A stretch of DNA of 34,251 nucleotides, from positions 1-34,251 of the forward strand of contig JAQXBA010000181.1 in NCBI GenBank assembly GCA_029252625.1. Reading direction: 5' to 3'. The notes beneath the pieces were generated by a model. The model was not told where the DNA came from and made no database searches. It saw only the letters and a list, made by a program, of their open reading frames with translations. The DNA is from Opitutia bacterium (GTDB lineage Bacteria; Verrucomicrobiota; Verrucomicrobiia; Opitutales; Coraliomargaritaceae). A program made the position numbers and the translations under genes. Within the stretch, counting starts at the first letter, position 1; the number at the start of each line of letters is the position of its first letter. This document shows, piece after piece, positions 7,578 through 16,348 of the stretch.

Positions 7578-9689
7578 TTAGCGCTGATCCCAGAGTTCCA
7601 AGGAAATGCGAGTGGTTTCCAAAATATCCTCAAAGGAAATCGGCGCTGTCCCGCCCTGCTCAAGCCAATCAATCACAGTAGCCATCTCTTCAGCGTGCCC
7701 CTTTGCCTGAGAACGTGTCTTCAACTTTTTAAATCCTGGCCAGCCATATCCAGTTAACTGACGGAAGTTATCCAACTGTAACACACGCCCAGCACTAAAT
7801 ACTTCGACTCGCTCCTTGGGGAAAGATTTGCTACCATTCGACAGATAATGAACGGTCGCGATTGAGCCATCCTCATAACTCAGTTGGATACTTGCCACAT
7901 CCCCCAAAGCGCCAGCACCTTCACCCAAGTAATTAATGGATGTGCCCTTCACTCGTGCTCCGACTAGAAACCCACAGAGATCAATAAAGTGGCAGGCCTC
8001 ACCTACAATACGCCCCCCCCCCACCTCAGGGTCCTGAGTCCAATGCTCGGGCGGAATTAGTCCGGAATTAACAGTCAATACAACAGATTTCGGGGCGTTT
8101 ATTCCATCAAGTAACTGCTTCATTTTTACCGTATGAGGTGAAAATCGGCGATTAAATCCAACGATCACTGACTTGCCCGAATCACGAACTGCTTGTTCGA
8201 TTTCATCGAGTTCACCGATAGTCATACACAAAGGCTTCTCTACGAACACATGCTTCCCTGCTGCTAACGCGCTCAACACTTGACGCGCATGGCTATTGTG
8301 CCGCGTCGTCACCATCACCAGCGAAATCTCAGGATCGTCAAAGACATCGACCGCATCAGTCCCCGAAAACTCAAATCCATGTTTTTTACCGTGATGGGTT
8401 CCTGTCACACCAGCTCCGCTGATTATAGTTTTCAAGCGTGCGCCAGTTTTAGCCAATACAGGCAGTAGCACCTGCCCGGTGAAATTGCCTGCCCCGATCA
8501 TACCAACAACAGCTTTCGAAGGTTTCGCTGAGCTTGTTGGGGCAAGTGTGACGAGACGTTGAGCGGACTCCCCCCCTAAAGGTGCTTCAGGATAGCTAAG
8601 CACAATACCTAGCGCATTACCGCCAGAAAGCTGCTCATAAGCATCCACTGCCTCATTAATTGAAAACTGATGCGTCACTAATGAACTCGTATCCAACGAG
8701 CCGGATTCAATCAGTTGAAGCACCGCTTCAAAATTGCGCTGCTCCGTCCAACGAACATAACCGAAGGGAAAATCGAGCCCTTTATCTTCATAATTAGAGT
8801 CATAACGCCCAGGCCCATAGGAACATGACACTTGAAACGAAAGCTCTTTTTCGTAAAAATCACTGCGCAGAAGATCCAAACCGACCACTCCGACGAGTAT
8901 AATACGCCCGCGCTTACGACACATTTCAGCGGCCTGATGCACAGGCTCATTGCTCTTCGTTGCCGCAGTAATTAACACACCATCCACACCACGCCCACGA
9001 CTAAACTTTTCGGCAGTAACCAAGGCATCCTCTCCCTTCGACAAGTCTACGGTCTCTGCTCCAAACCGCCGTGCTTGTTCACATTTTTTAGGATCAAAAT
9101 CAATACCCAGCACCGAACAACCATTGGCACGCAGAATTTGCACGCAAAGCAAACCAATCAATCCAAGCCCAGTAACAACGATTCGCTCCCCCAAAGTAGG
9201 CTCCAACAGTCGGACTCCTTGCAAGCCGATCGATGTCACGACGCCAAAGCACGCTTGCTCGGGTGTCACACCATCTGGCACCTTAGCACATAGATTCTGC
9301 GGCACACATACCATCCCCGCATGCGGCCCGTTCGAAAGGACACGGTCTCCGACTGCAAACCCCACCGCTCCAGCTCCAACTTCAACAACAACACCTGCAT
9401 TTGAATAGCCTAAAGGTAAAGGTTGATCCAATTTAGCACGAACAGCTTCTACAGTAGTGATAATCCCATCCGTCTTCATCTTTTGCAGAACCTGTTTCAC
9501 CTTGTCCGGTTGCTGACGTGCTTTGTCCAGTAAATTAGCTTTACCAAAGTCGACGAGCATCTTCTCGGTGCCCACTGATACCAGAGATGCCTCTGTTCTA
9601 ATTAAAAGGTGCCCCTTGCGCACTTTCGGCTCTGGGACTTCGGTCAGTGTCGTCTCACCTGACGATAGGTTTTGTAAGATCTGTTTCAT
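7578..9689 (-). CDS. Two-domain MDR + Gfo/Idh/MocA oxidoreductase
   Basis: A 703-residue natural fusion. Residues about 1-370 form a medium-chain (zinc-type alcohol dehydrogenase-like) reductase with GLGLIG at 174-179. Residues about 393-703 form a Gfo/Idh/MocA oxidoreductase with IGAGNFTG at 398-405, VEKPLCM at 483-489 and GGGRIVGEACHFIDL at 557-571, where His567 is in the usual catalytic position. Both halves are expected to bind NAD(P). The architecture is common in O-antigen and capsule loci together with heparinase-family proteins, but its reaction is unproven; successive sugar oxidation and reduction is plausible. A run of ten C (G on the coding strand) at 8013-8022 encodes the Gly557-Gly559 stretch and is slippage-prone. 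Confidence 0.9.
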   Translation of the reverse strand: MKQILQNLSSGETTLTEVPEPKVRKGHLLIRTEASLVSVGTEKMLVDFGKANLLDKARQQPDKVKQVLQKMKTDGIITTVEAVRAKLDQPLPLGYSNAGVVVEVGAGAVGFAVGDRVLSNGPHAGMVCVPQNLCAKVPDGVTPEQACFGVVTSIGLQGVRLLEPTLGERIVVTGLGLIGLLCVQILRANGCSVLGIDFDPKKCEQARRFGAETVDLSKGEDALVTAEKFSRGRGVDGVLITAATKSNEPVHQAAEMCRKRGRIILVGVVGLDLLRSDFYEKELSFQVSCSYGPGRYDSNYEDKGLDFPFGYVRWTEQRNFEAVLQLIESGSLDTSSLVTHQFSINEAVDAYEQLSGGNALGIVLSYPEAPLGGESAQRLVTLAPTSSAKPSKAVVGMIGAGNFTGQVLLPVLAKTGARLKTIISGAGVTGTHHGKKHGFEFSGTDAVDVFDDPEISLVMVTTRHNSHARQVLSALAAGKHVFVEKPLCMTIGELDEIEQAVRDSGKSVIVGFNRRFSPHTVKMKQLLDGINAPKSVVLTVNSGLIPPEHWTQDPEVGGGRIVGEACHFIDLCGFLVGARVKGTSINYLGEGAGALGDVASIQLSYEDGSIATVHYLSNGSKSFPKERVEVFSAGRVLQLDNFRQLTGYGWPGFKKLKTRSQAKGHAEEMATVIDWLEQGGTAPISFEDILETTRISLELWDQR

Positions 9690-9730
9690 AATTCAATAAT
9701 GCTTCGGGAATGTGGAACTCGCACGGCGGT

Positions 9731-10756
9731 TCACGACGAAGTCTTTTCGTGATTCCCTGCGCTGCTAGGAATGGTATAGCCAAACTGCTTGGCAATTTCT
9801 CCGCACCCCGCCTCAACTTGACGAAATTGAGCCATCGTCATTTTATCAAAGTAAGCCTGATTATTGTCCGGCCGCAGAGGATACCAGCGATCACCATATC
9901 TTGTGCCAAAAGGAATAGTATGCTCAGGGGCTGGCAACATGCTTTCTTGGTAATCTAGACCAATAAAGTCACATAGCTCTCTGGTATTTTTTTCCGGCTC
10001 CGATAAGAAGTCTTCGTATCTCCAATGCTTAAAGTGACTCAAGTTCGAAGAATCCTCCAGGATAGTAGACATGCAGTTCTTCCAATGCTGAATACAGAGC
10101 TCAAAGCGTTCCTCAAATGATAAAAACGAGGAATAACGTGCCATATCACCCGCTTTTCCCATAGCCGCTCGATAACAAGAAGCATAAGGGTCTCGCGTAA
10201 TGAGAACGAAGTAGGGATCACTCTCAGATAACAGTGACTGGATGTAGCGGGATTTCAGCGTATAGACTTGGCTCTTATCGACAAATCTTGTCGAGATCGA
10301 ACGACTGTATCGATGTATGCATTCACCGATAGCCCTTTTCAATCCAACTCGATCTACCTCGTTTGCATCGTCCTCGGTAGAATGATAAGCCTCCCAAAGT
10401 TCATCACATCCGTATGACCAACTTCGTGGCATAGTTAACGACGAATGCTTAGGATCCGTCCCAAGAAAGCTCCCCGAAAGCCTAAGAAGACGCGGCAAAC
10501 GATACTCCATCGCACGCTGCATTTCATCCGCTCCAGTCCAATAATCCGAATTCCCACTAACTGAAACCACCTGTTGATGTCGCCGGAGAAAACGTGAAAT
10601 AAGTGTAATGCCATCGCCTTGATTCCCTAAAAGAAATACTGGACGATCAATACGATCACCGGCTAGCGCTCTAAACCATCCCGGCACATAGAACATCCAG
10701 CTGTTCCTACGCCAAAAATAAACAGCCGTATTAAAATATTTTTTCACTTTCACCAT
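9731..10756 (-). CDS. Sulfotransferase family protein
   Basis: A 341-residue protein with the two PAPS-binding elements of sulfotransferases: a 5'-phosphosulfate loop LLGNQGDGITLISRFL (42-57; the usual G-x-x-R-S-G-T position here reads G-N-Q-G-D-G-I) and a 3'-phosphate element ITRDPYASCYRAAM (186-199, Arg188 and Ser193). A C-terminal HWRYEDFLSEPEKNTRELCDFIGLDY segment is typical of the fold. It would transfer sulfate from PAPS to a hydroxyl on the growing polysaccharide. Lys/Arg is missing from the first loop, so the fold is more certain than activity. It sits between glycosyltransferase genes, supporting a polysaccharide acceptor. PAPS-forming enzymes are not in this window. Confidence 0.82.
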   Translation of the reverse strand: MVKVKKYFNTAVYFWRRNSWMFYVPGWFRALAGDRIDRPVFLLGNQGDGITLISRFLRRHQQVVSVSGNSDYWTGADEMQRAMEYRLPRLLRLSGSFLGTDPKHSSLTMPRSWSYGCDELWEAYHSTEDDANEVDRVGLKRAIGECIHRYSRSISTRFVDKSQVYTLKSRYIQSLLSESDPYFVLITRDPYASCYRAAMGKAGDMARYSSFLSFEERFELCIQHWKNCMSTILEDSSNLSHFKHWRYEDFLSEPEKNTRELCDFIGLDYQESMLPAPEHTIPFGTRYGDRWYPLRPDNNQAYFDKMTMAQFRQVEAGCGEIAKQFGYTIPSSAGNHEKTSS

Positions 10757-10787
10757 ATTAACCGCGTATTCGATAGAGATTAATCAC

Positions 10788-11945
10788 TCAATCAGTAGCA
10801 AGTAAATTGCTCAGTGAGGCTAGTTGTTCTGCGACAAAACGTGCCCGATCAAACCGGGCACGCCCTGCAAGCGCACCTAGGCGCAAAGAATCCAGCAACT
10901 CTGGGCTGTTCATCAAACCTTCAATTTGAGCTGCCAAGTTGGAAACACTTGCATCTCTAAGCACATATCCGTCAACACCATCTTGCACCACATCTCGACA
11001 GCCACGCGAATTAGAAGTCACAACTGGCACGGCCATGCAGAGGGCCTCCATGAGGCAAACCGGCATTCCCTCCCGCTCACTTGGAAACACACAGAGATCC
11101 GAAATCGCCAGCCATTCTGCGACGTTTTCCTGCCAGCCTGGCTGAATCACCGAAGGATCCTGTTTGAGCGCCTGGATTTCTTCTGTAGTTAAGCCGGATG
11201 CATGTAAGAGATCAAAAGCGCCTAGAATCAGGAGACGAACTGGAGCTCCCTTTTGTTTCAATTTCTGATACGCATGCACCACCTTATCAAAGCCCTTAAA
11301 CGCCGCTAAGCGGCCCACATAAATTAAAACTTCATCCTGCTCACTGATTGCGAGTGCCGCTCTTCTTGCATGACGCCAACTAGAGCTGTATTGATTCGAA
11401 TCAAATCGATCCAAGCGACAACCAAAGCCAGGCGCTTGTTGCCGCCGTGCTTTCTTTGAATTCCAACTCTGAATCACTGCAAAATCGTCGTCAGTCAACA
11501 CCCACATCTCATCGAGACGTGCCATTGCCAAACGCTCACCGAACCATGCCGCCCAACGCGCCTTGCCTCTGGCCAGCGTGCAGGCCAGTCCTTGAATCAC
11601 GCACGAAGTAAACGGCCAATCCTTCGACTTTGCTAAGGCACACACGAACGCCGCGGCACTGAAGTGCGCCTGAATCCAATCCGGCTGGATCTTCGAAACA
11701 AGACCACGCAACTCTTTTGCCGCCTTAAGCGCTGCAAAAGGATTCGAGCCACGGGGCATTGAGATCGGATGCAACAGAACACCGGACTTGAAAGTCGGGT
11801 GCTCCTCGACCGAGCGGCCATCCAACAACTTCAACTGAGTGGCGACGTGCACCTCATGCCCGCCAGCCATCGCAGCTTCAGCGAAATCCGATAGAAACGC
11901 CTCATAACTACTCAGCGTGGGAACTATAAGCAAAAGCTTAGCCAT
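10788..11945 (-). CDS. Family 4 glycosyltransferase
   Basis: A 385-residue retaining GT-B enzyme. The N-terminal domain begins MAKLLLIVPTLSSYEAF; the donor domain has IYVGRLAAFKGFD (208-220) and the EX7E motif FPSEREGMPVCLMEAL (287-302, Glu292 and Glu300). It is similar in pattern to PglA/CapM-type transferases that elongate lipid-linked repeat units. It starts 31 bases before the sulfotransferase start in the genome order and ends 6 bases from the next gene, consistent with one transcript. Its sugar donor cannot be assigned. Confidence 0.88.
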   Translation of the reverse strand: MAKLLLIVPTLSSYEAFLSDFAEAAMAGGHEVHVATQLKLLDGRSVEEHPTFKSGVLLHPISMPRGSNPFAALKAAKELRGLVSKIQPDWIQAHFSAAAFVCALAKSKDWPFTSCVIQGLACTLARGKARWAAWFGERLAMARLDEMWVLTDDDFAVIQSWNSKKARRQQAPGFGCRLDRFDSNQYSSSWRHARRAALAISEQDEVLIYVGRLAAFKGFDKVVHAYQKLKQKGAPVRLLILGAFDLLHASGLTTEEIQALKQDPSVIQPGWQENVAEWLAISDLCVFPSEREGMPVCLMEALCMAVPVVTSNSRGCRDVVQDGVDGYVLRDASVSNLAAQIEGLMNSPELLDSLRLGALAGRARFDRARFVAEQLASLSNLLATD

Positions 11946-11951
11946 TAATAA

Positions 11952-13142
11952 TCACCGAATAAGCGCCTGCTCCAGCGCATCCTCTATTTTCACAATTTGA
12001 GCTTCCCAAGTGAGCGTGGCAGCCACCGCTTTCCGCTGCTTGAGCAAGTCCGGATCCGAACGTGCATCAGACTCCAATAGCTTCCGAATATCGGTCATCA
12101 TAGCCTCAGGCTGATCTGCAATTTCGACGACCTCTTGATAATGCTCCAACTCAGGCAAGTGCGTCGCCACGATCGGCAAGCCCGCCATTAAATATTCCGC
12201 CAGCTTCGACGGAAACGTATAATCTTGAAAAGCGTTTATCTTATAGGGCATCAAGCCAACATCGAAATATTGAAAGCATGAAATCAACTCATGGTGCGGC
12301 ACTAGGCCCTGTAAAATAACATTCTCAAGTGATTCAAGGCCCAACAGGGGCTCCGTCCGATCAATCGTCCCGAGAAACACAAAGGTCACTTCCGGCATCC
12401 CCGTTGCCAACTGAACGAGCCATTCGATATCCGTTGCCGTTCCCAGTGCGCCAGCAAACCCAACCACAGGCCCAGAGATCGCCTCCATTGTTGGTATTTT
12501 AATTAGCTGCGCATCTGCAAATCCCTCACCCACACCATTGGGAATGAAATGCGTGTTTTCATTGTATTGACTCTTTTCATCGTAAAGACCCCGTGCACTG
12601 GTAAAAACAACATCGGCGTTTTCATTAAACTTACGCTCACTCATGCAATAGCGCTTCCTAAGACTTTGAGCAATGCGTGGATGCTCAGGAAATTTATCAA
12701 TCGACTGATACACGAGGAGGCTCCGATCCAATCCCTGAATTGCCTCCCACACGATTGGTGTTGGTAGCCGCGCCCAAATGATGGGCGATTGTATGTCATA
12801 CTGCTCATAAAGCTGCCTCAAACTTCTCCGTAACAGAGTCACATTCGCAGCCTGAATCAATGATAACCTCGGCGTAGGGATCACCCACGGCTGCCAAACA
12901 GTCACCCCAGTCTGCATATTGCCCACTTGCAGATGTGGGTTTTTTCCTTGGAACAGTCCGGATACCTTACTGAAGCAACGACCCAGGTCATGCTGATCCA
13001 AATCCCGGAGCGCTCCGAAATTATTGATATAAAAGATGCGGTGCGTCTTCGAAAGCCGCTCGACCAAGTGATGACATGGCATTCTGTTTTGCCCGTGCCA
13101 CTCAATTCCAGCAAAGAAAATTATATCAGCCTTTTGCGGCAT
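11952..13142 (-). CDS. GT-B glycosyltransferase (TuaH-like layout)
   Basis: A glycosyltransferase of about 396 residues counted from the ATG at 13142. An upstream in-frame TTG at 13160 would overlap the SGNH gene end, but MPQKADIIFFAGIEWHGQNRMPCHHL is the natural beginning. The motif VGFAGALGTATDIEWL resembles the first strand and loop of the donor domain, and FPSKLAEYLMAGLPIVATHLPELEHYQ is the donor-binding glutamate region. The general pattern (early IIFF..IEW..RPHHL segment and a KLAEYLAAGLPVV donor motif) is that of TuaH-like and similar exopolysaccharide transferases. Likely role: one linkage of the repeat unit. Donor unknown. Confidence 0.83.
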   Translation of the reverse strand: MPQKADIIFFAGIEWHGQNRMPCHHLVERLSKTHRIFYINNFGALRDLDQHDLGRCFSKVSGLFQGKNPHLQVGNMQTGVTVWQPWVIPTPRLSLIQAANVTLLRRSLRQLYEQYDIQSPIIWARLPTPIVWEAIQGLDRSLLVYQSIDKFPEHPRIAQSLRKRYCMSERKFNENADVVFTSARGLYDEKSQYNENTHFIPNGVGEGFADAQLIKIPTMEAISGPVVGFAGALGTATDIEWLVQLATGMPEVTFVFLGTIDRTEPLLGLESLENVILQGLVPHHELISCFQYFDVGLMPYKINAFQDYTFPSKLAEYLMAGLPIVATHLPELEHYQEVVEIADQPEAMMTDIRKLLESDARSDPDLLKQRKAVAATLTWEAQIVKIEDALEQALIR

Positions 13143-13153
13143 ATTCAGAACAT

Positions 13154-14539
13154 TCACCAAGCTTCAGGATAGCTCATCTTTAGTTTGAAGAAATGATTAC
13201 CTTCCTCGTCGAGCTCATAAACAAATTCACGCTGCGGGTAGCCATCTGTGATAGGACCCTCGTCCCAATTCATTAAATTGTTCGATTTACACAGCACGTA
13301 ATCGATCCCCGGCAATCGACGCCAAGACAATTCAACATCCTCACCTTCGGCACCCACGATCGATAATTCGCTGGCACTTACCAATGACGATTCATCAAAA
13401 ACATCGACCAGTTGAAGCTCAGACGAATCAATCTCTTCAATTAAACTGCACCACGCATCGGCCATCAGCAGACCACCTGCATCACTCGGATGCACTAGAT
13501 CCGAATAACAACCTAGGGAGTCTGCAGCCTCAAAGTCGCCCAGAACTTCCTTAAAATCAATAAAGCACAAGTCCTGCTCTTGGCACAACGCGATCAGCGC
13601 ATCTCGGTAAGCGCTTAACTCATAATCGCGATTATCGTAGCCATTGTCGGGTGGAGACATCAGCAGTATTTTAACATTGGGACTGGCTTCTTTGGCACGA
13701 TCAACTAATTCAGAAATATCTGCCTTATAAGATACAGGCGAGACATTCCTAATCGAATCGTTCGCTCCCAAGAGGACGCAGAATATTTCGGGATCCAAAT
13801 CTCTCAGCGCAGCCACCCAAATCGTTCGATCAACCGATACCGATTGCGCAGCCGTAAGGCCACCATTCCCAATCTTGTGGATACGCACTCCATCGTCGTC
13901 CGTCTTAAAGTTCACCCCGCCAATTTTAACTCCAGCAGTCCCAGCTTCATGTAACACCAATTTAAAGGTTCTCGGCAGTGAAGCAGGCGTCCAGCGAATC
14001 CGATAGACATCACTGGCAGTGTAAGGGGCATTCGTCGAGAGGGTCACAAATCCTGTATCTCCATCATAGAGACGAAAACTGCCGCCACCTGGTTGCTTCA
14101 GGAAATAAATTTCAATTTAATCAACATCCGATGTCACACTGAAACTAATCGTGGCACCTACCGTGCTACTCTGAAGATGACCTATATTGAGTCCGATTGA
14201 CGAGCTCGACTGATCGACTTCAGTCCAGCCTGTCGGCGATCTTAGATACATCATTCCTATATCAGCAGGCCCACTAGAGTCCACGAAGGTGCAGAAGCCA
14301 GCTCCAGAAATCGTCCTGTTTTGTTCAAGATTCTGAAGTAATGGTAGTGCCAAACGCTTAGTCCCATTAATGAGACTATCGCCAAACAGGACAATATCCA
14401 CTTGATCCCCAACAGCGGGCACAACAGGCACTATAAAAGAAAGCAGATAAAAGAGCAGAGCCCTTGCCACGAAATTACGCCTCATGCTCAAAAATATAAA
14501 TGATGCCTCATCGCCAAATTGAAATAATGGATTGCTCAT
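13154..14539 (-). pseudogene. SGNH/GDSL hydrolase split by in-frame TAA
   Basis: Two reading frames, 14117-14539 and 13154-14047, are in the same frame and separated only by one TAA at 14117-14119; the codons between it and 14047 read on as sensible protein (IEIYFLKQPGGGSFRLYDGDTGF). The N-terminal part has a likely signal peptide when started at the ATG at 14485 (MRRNFVARALLFYLLSFIVP) and the block I nucleophile LFGDSLI. The C-terminal part has the block III LLGANDS and the block V SDLVHPSD Asp/His pair, then a terminal beta-rich module (LSWRRLPGIDYVLCKSNNLMNWDEG) of a type common in secreted verrucomicrobial proteins. The catalytic triad is therefore divided by the stop. The intact enzyme would be an exported carbohydrate esterase. 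CAA to TAA is the simplest cause. Confidence 0.85.
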
Positions 14540-14563
14540 CTGCCCCTAAAAACCAACACCACA

Positions 14564-15127
14564 CTACTTTTTCTCCGAACAATAAACACCCGGCTTAGGT
14601 AATTCCTGTAACATCCGATCATGCTCGATTCCTTCTTCGATTGAAAAACGCCTCCCAATCTCTTTCGCAGGCAAGCCTCCTACGATCGTATAGGGCTCGA
14701 CATTTTTCGTCACCACCGCGCCCATCGCAAGAATCGCGCCGCGCCCGATCACCACGCCTGCCCGAATTGACACATTCTGACCGACCCAAACATCGTCTTC
14801 GATTATGGTCTTACGAATCGGCGGACGACCGCTAAAAATCACTGGCTTACCAACTACGTCGAAGTGATGATCGTCCCCTGTAATGGTAACATTCGGAGCA
14901 ATCATTACATATTTGCCCAATTCAACCTTAGGGCCAATCCACGCCTTTGGACCAATCGATGAATAAGGCCCCACAGTGATGTCTTTACTGATACGACTGG
15001 TTCCCAGGAAATTTGCAGTTTTATCAACATGCATATAGCCGCCCCAAATACGATATTTCAGGAACATCCGAATTCGCCGGCTGAGCAAATACAACTCAGG
15101 ATAATTTCTTAGTATTTTGCTAAACAT
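14564..15127 (-). CDS. Hexapeptide-repeat acetyltransferase (WcaF/Mat-like)
   Basis: A 187-residue left-handed beta-helix acyltransferase. Imperfect [LIV]-G-x-x-x-x repeats run from about residue 45 to 165 (IGPKAWIGPKVELGKYVMIAPN; VWVGQNVSIRAGVVIGRGAILAMGAVVTKNV), with the catalytic-type His in GDDHHFD (84-90) and the C-terminal VGGLPAKEIGRRF loop. It uses acetyl-CoA to O-acetylate sugars. Next to the SGNH esterase pseudogene, it forms one half of an acetylation/deacetylation pair. Acceptor unknown. Confidence 0.85.
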   Translation of the reverse strand: MFSKILRNYPELYLLSRRIRMFLKYRIWGGYMHVDKTANFLGTSRISKDITVGPYSSIGPKAWIGPKVELGKYVMIAPNVTITGDDHHFDVVGKPVIFSGRPPIRKTIIEDDVWVGQNVSIRAGVVIGRGAILAMGAVVTKNVEPYTIVGGLPAKEIGRRFSIEEGIEHDRMLQELPKPGVYCSEKK

Positions 15128-15147
15128 ATTTTACAATGCATGCCGCC

Positions 15148-16293
15148 CTAGTTTCTTTTAGGCGACAATGATTCGATACATTTTTGAATACTGCCCATGT
15201 AGGTATGGATGTTATATACTGAATCGATCACGCGCACAGCTTCCTGCTTCATTTCCGACAGTTTTACACGATCATGGTAGAGTTCATTTAGATGCACGAG
15301 TAGCTTCTCCGCATCCAATGCCTCGTCAATCATGCCTGCCCCTGTCCCCAGTAGGTCTTTCTCGCAACCATCTGCGATACTGGCAATAACTGGAAGGCCA
15401 TGCACTAAGGCTTCCGAAACAGCCAATCCTCCCAAGCCAGGTAAAACAAATAGATCCGACTGCAGAAAATAACGAGAGACACCATCTACAACACGTCCTG
15501 TAAATAATACATTCTCGATTTCAAGTTCAACCGCCTGCGCCTTACACGCTTCAAAATACTCCCCATCACCAACAATAGTCAATTTGACTCCAGGCGCACT
15601 CTTTTCAAACACCGCGAAAGCCTCCAGTAATACATCAAGACGTTTCTCCTTCGTAATTGCTCCAACAAAAATGAGGTTAAAATCAGAGTTCTCGTGTGCT
15701 TTTTGGTAAATTTCATCCGTATTCAGCGAAGCAATGAGAGCCTTCTTTTTCTCTGTATCAATCACATTCACGGCAACATAGATTCTATCTTCATTGACGC
15801 CTATACGCTTAAAATACTCCGCCCCAAGACTGCTATACGATATAATTGCATCCGATTTGCGCTCCAGGAATTGAATCGGCGCCTCCAGTATTTTTCGGTA
15901 GATCGTCTTTTTTCTGTTCTTTAGTTCTCCAAGGCTCCACCAGACAAATTTTTTCCTGAATAGAGCTGCATAAAGAAACGCTACGGATGCACTAAATAGA
16001 TTCGAAGCTCCTTCACATAGAATCACATCAGGCTTATAGCGAATCAGCTCATAAAAAAACGTAAGGTTTATAGCCTGACATATCGTGCGATTCTTAGCCT
16101 TCAGCTTCATACGAATCGTTGGCATGGCCTTAGACTTAAATGCTTTCTCTCCCTTGAAATTAACCACTTTGGTTCCGGGGAAATCACTTCCGTGAAAAAC
16201 ACAGAAGTCGTCAACAGAAGGAAGTTGGCTCAAACGCTCAAAAATGGGCACTCGCCAGCCCTGCATAACTCGATAGGATACAGCGACTTTCAT
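15148..16293 (-). CDS. Family 4 glycosyltransferase
   Basis: A 381-residue GT-B enzyme beginning MKVAVSYRVMQGWRVPIFERL. The donor domain contains FVGAITKEKRLDVLLEAF, VDGVSRYFLQSDLFVLPG and GGLAVSEALVHGLPVIAS, in which the EX7E first glutamate is replaced (LPGLGGLAVSEAL). Such enzymes add sugars to undecaprenyl-linked intermediates at the cytoplasmic face of the membrane. The coding sequence is noticeably AT-rich compared with rmlA and glmS, as is common for variable polysaccharide genes. Confidence 0.84.
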   Translation of the reverse strand: MKVAVSYRVMQGWRVPIFERLSQLPSVDDFCVFHGSDFPGTKVVNFKGEKAFKSKAMPTIRMKLKAKNRTICQAINLTFFYELIRYKPDVILCEGASNLFSASVAFLYAALFRKKFVWWSLGELKNRKKTIYRKILEAPIQFLERKSDAIISYSSLGAEYFKRIGVNEDRIYVAVNVIDTEKKKALIASLNTDEIYQKAHENSDFNLIFVGAITKEKRLDVLLEAFAVFEKSAPGVKLTIVGDGEYFEACKAQAVELEIENVLFTGRVVDGVSRYFLQSDLFVLPGLGGLAVSEALVHGLPVIASIADGCEKDLLGTGAGMIDEALDAEKLLVHLNELYHDRVKLSEMKQEAVRVIDSVYNIHTYMGSIQKCIESLSPKRN

Positions 16294-16348
16294 AATAAAT
16301 ATTTATTTAATCTCAAACAAGAATAGGCCTCTAGAAAAATCATCTGAA

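Noticed and set aside
8950-9408. Plus-strand frame of 152 codons.
   Set aside because: It is antisense to the conserved dehydrogenase half of the two-domain oxidoreductase and has Pro/Thr-rich shadow composition.
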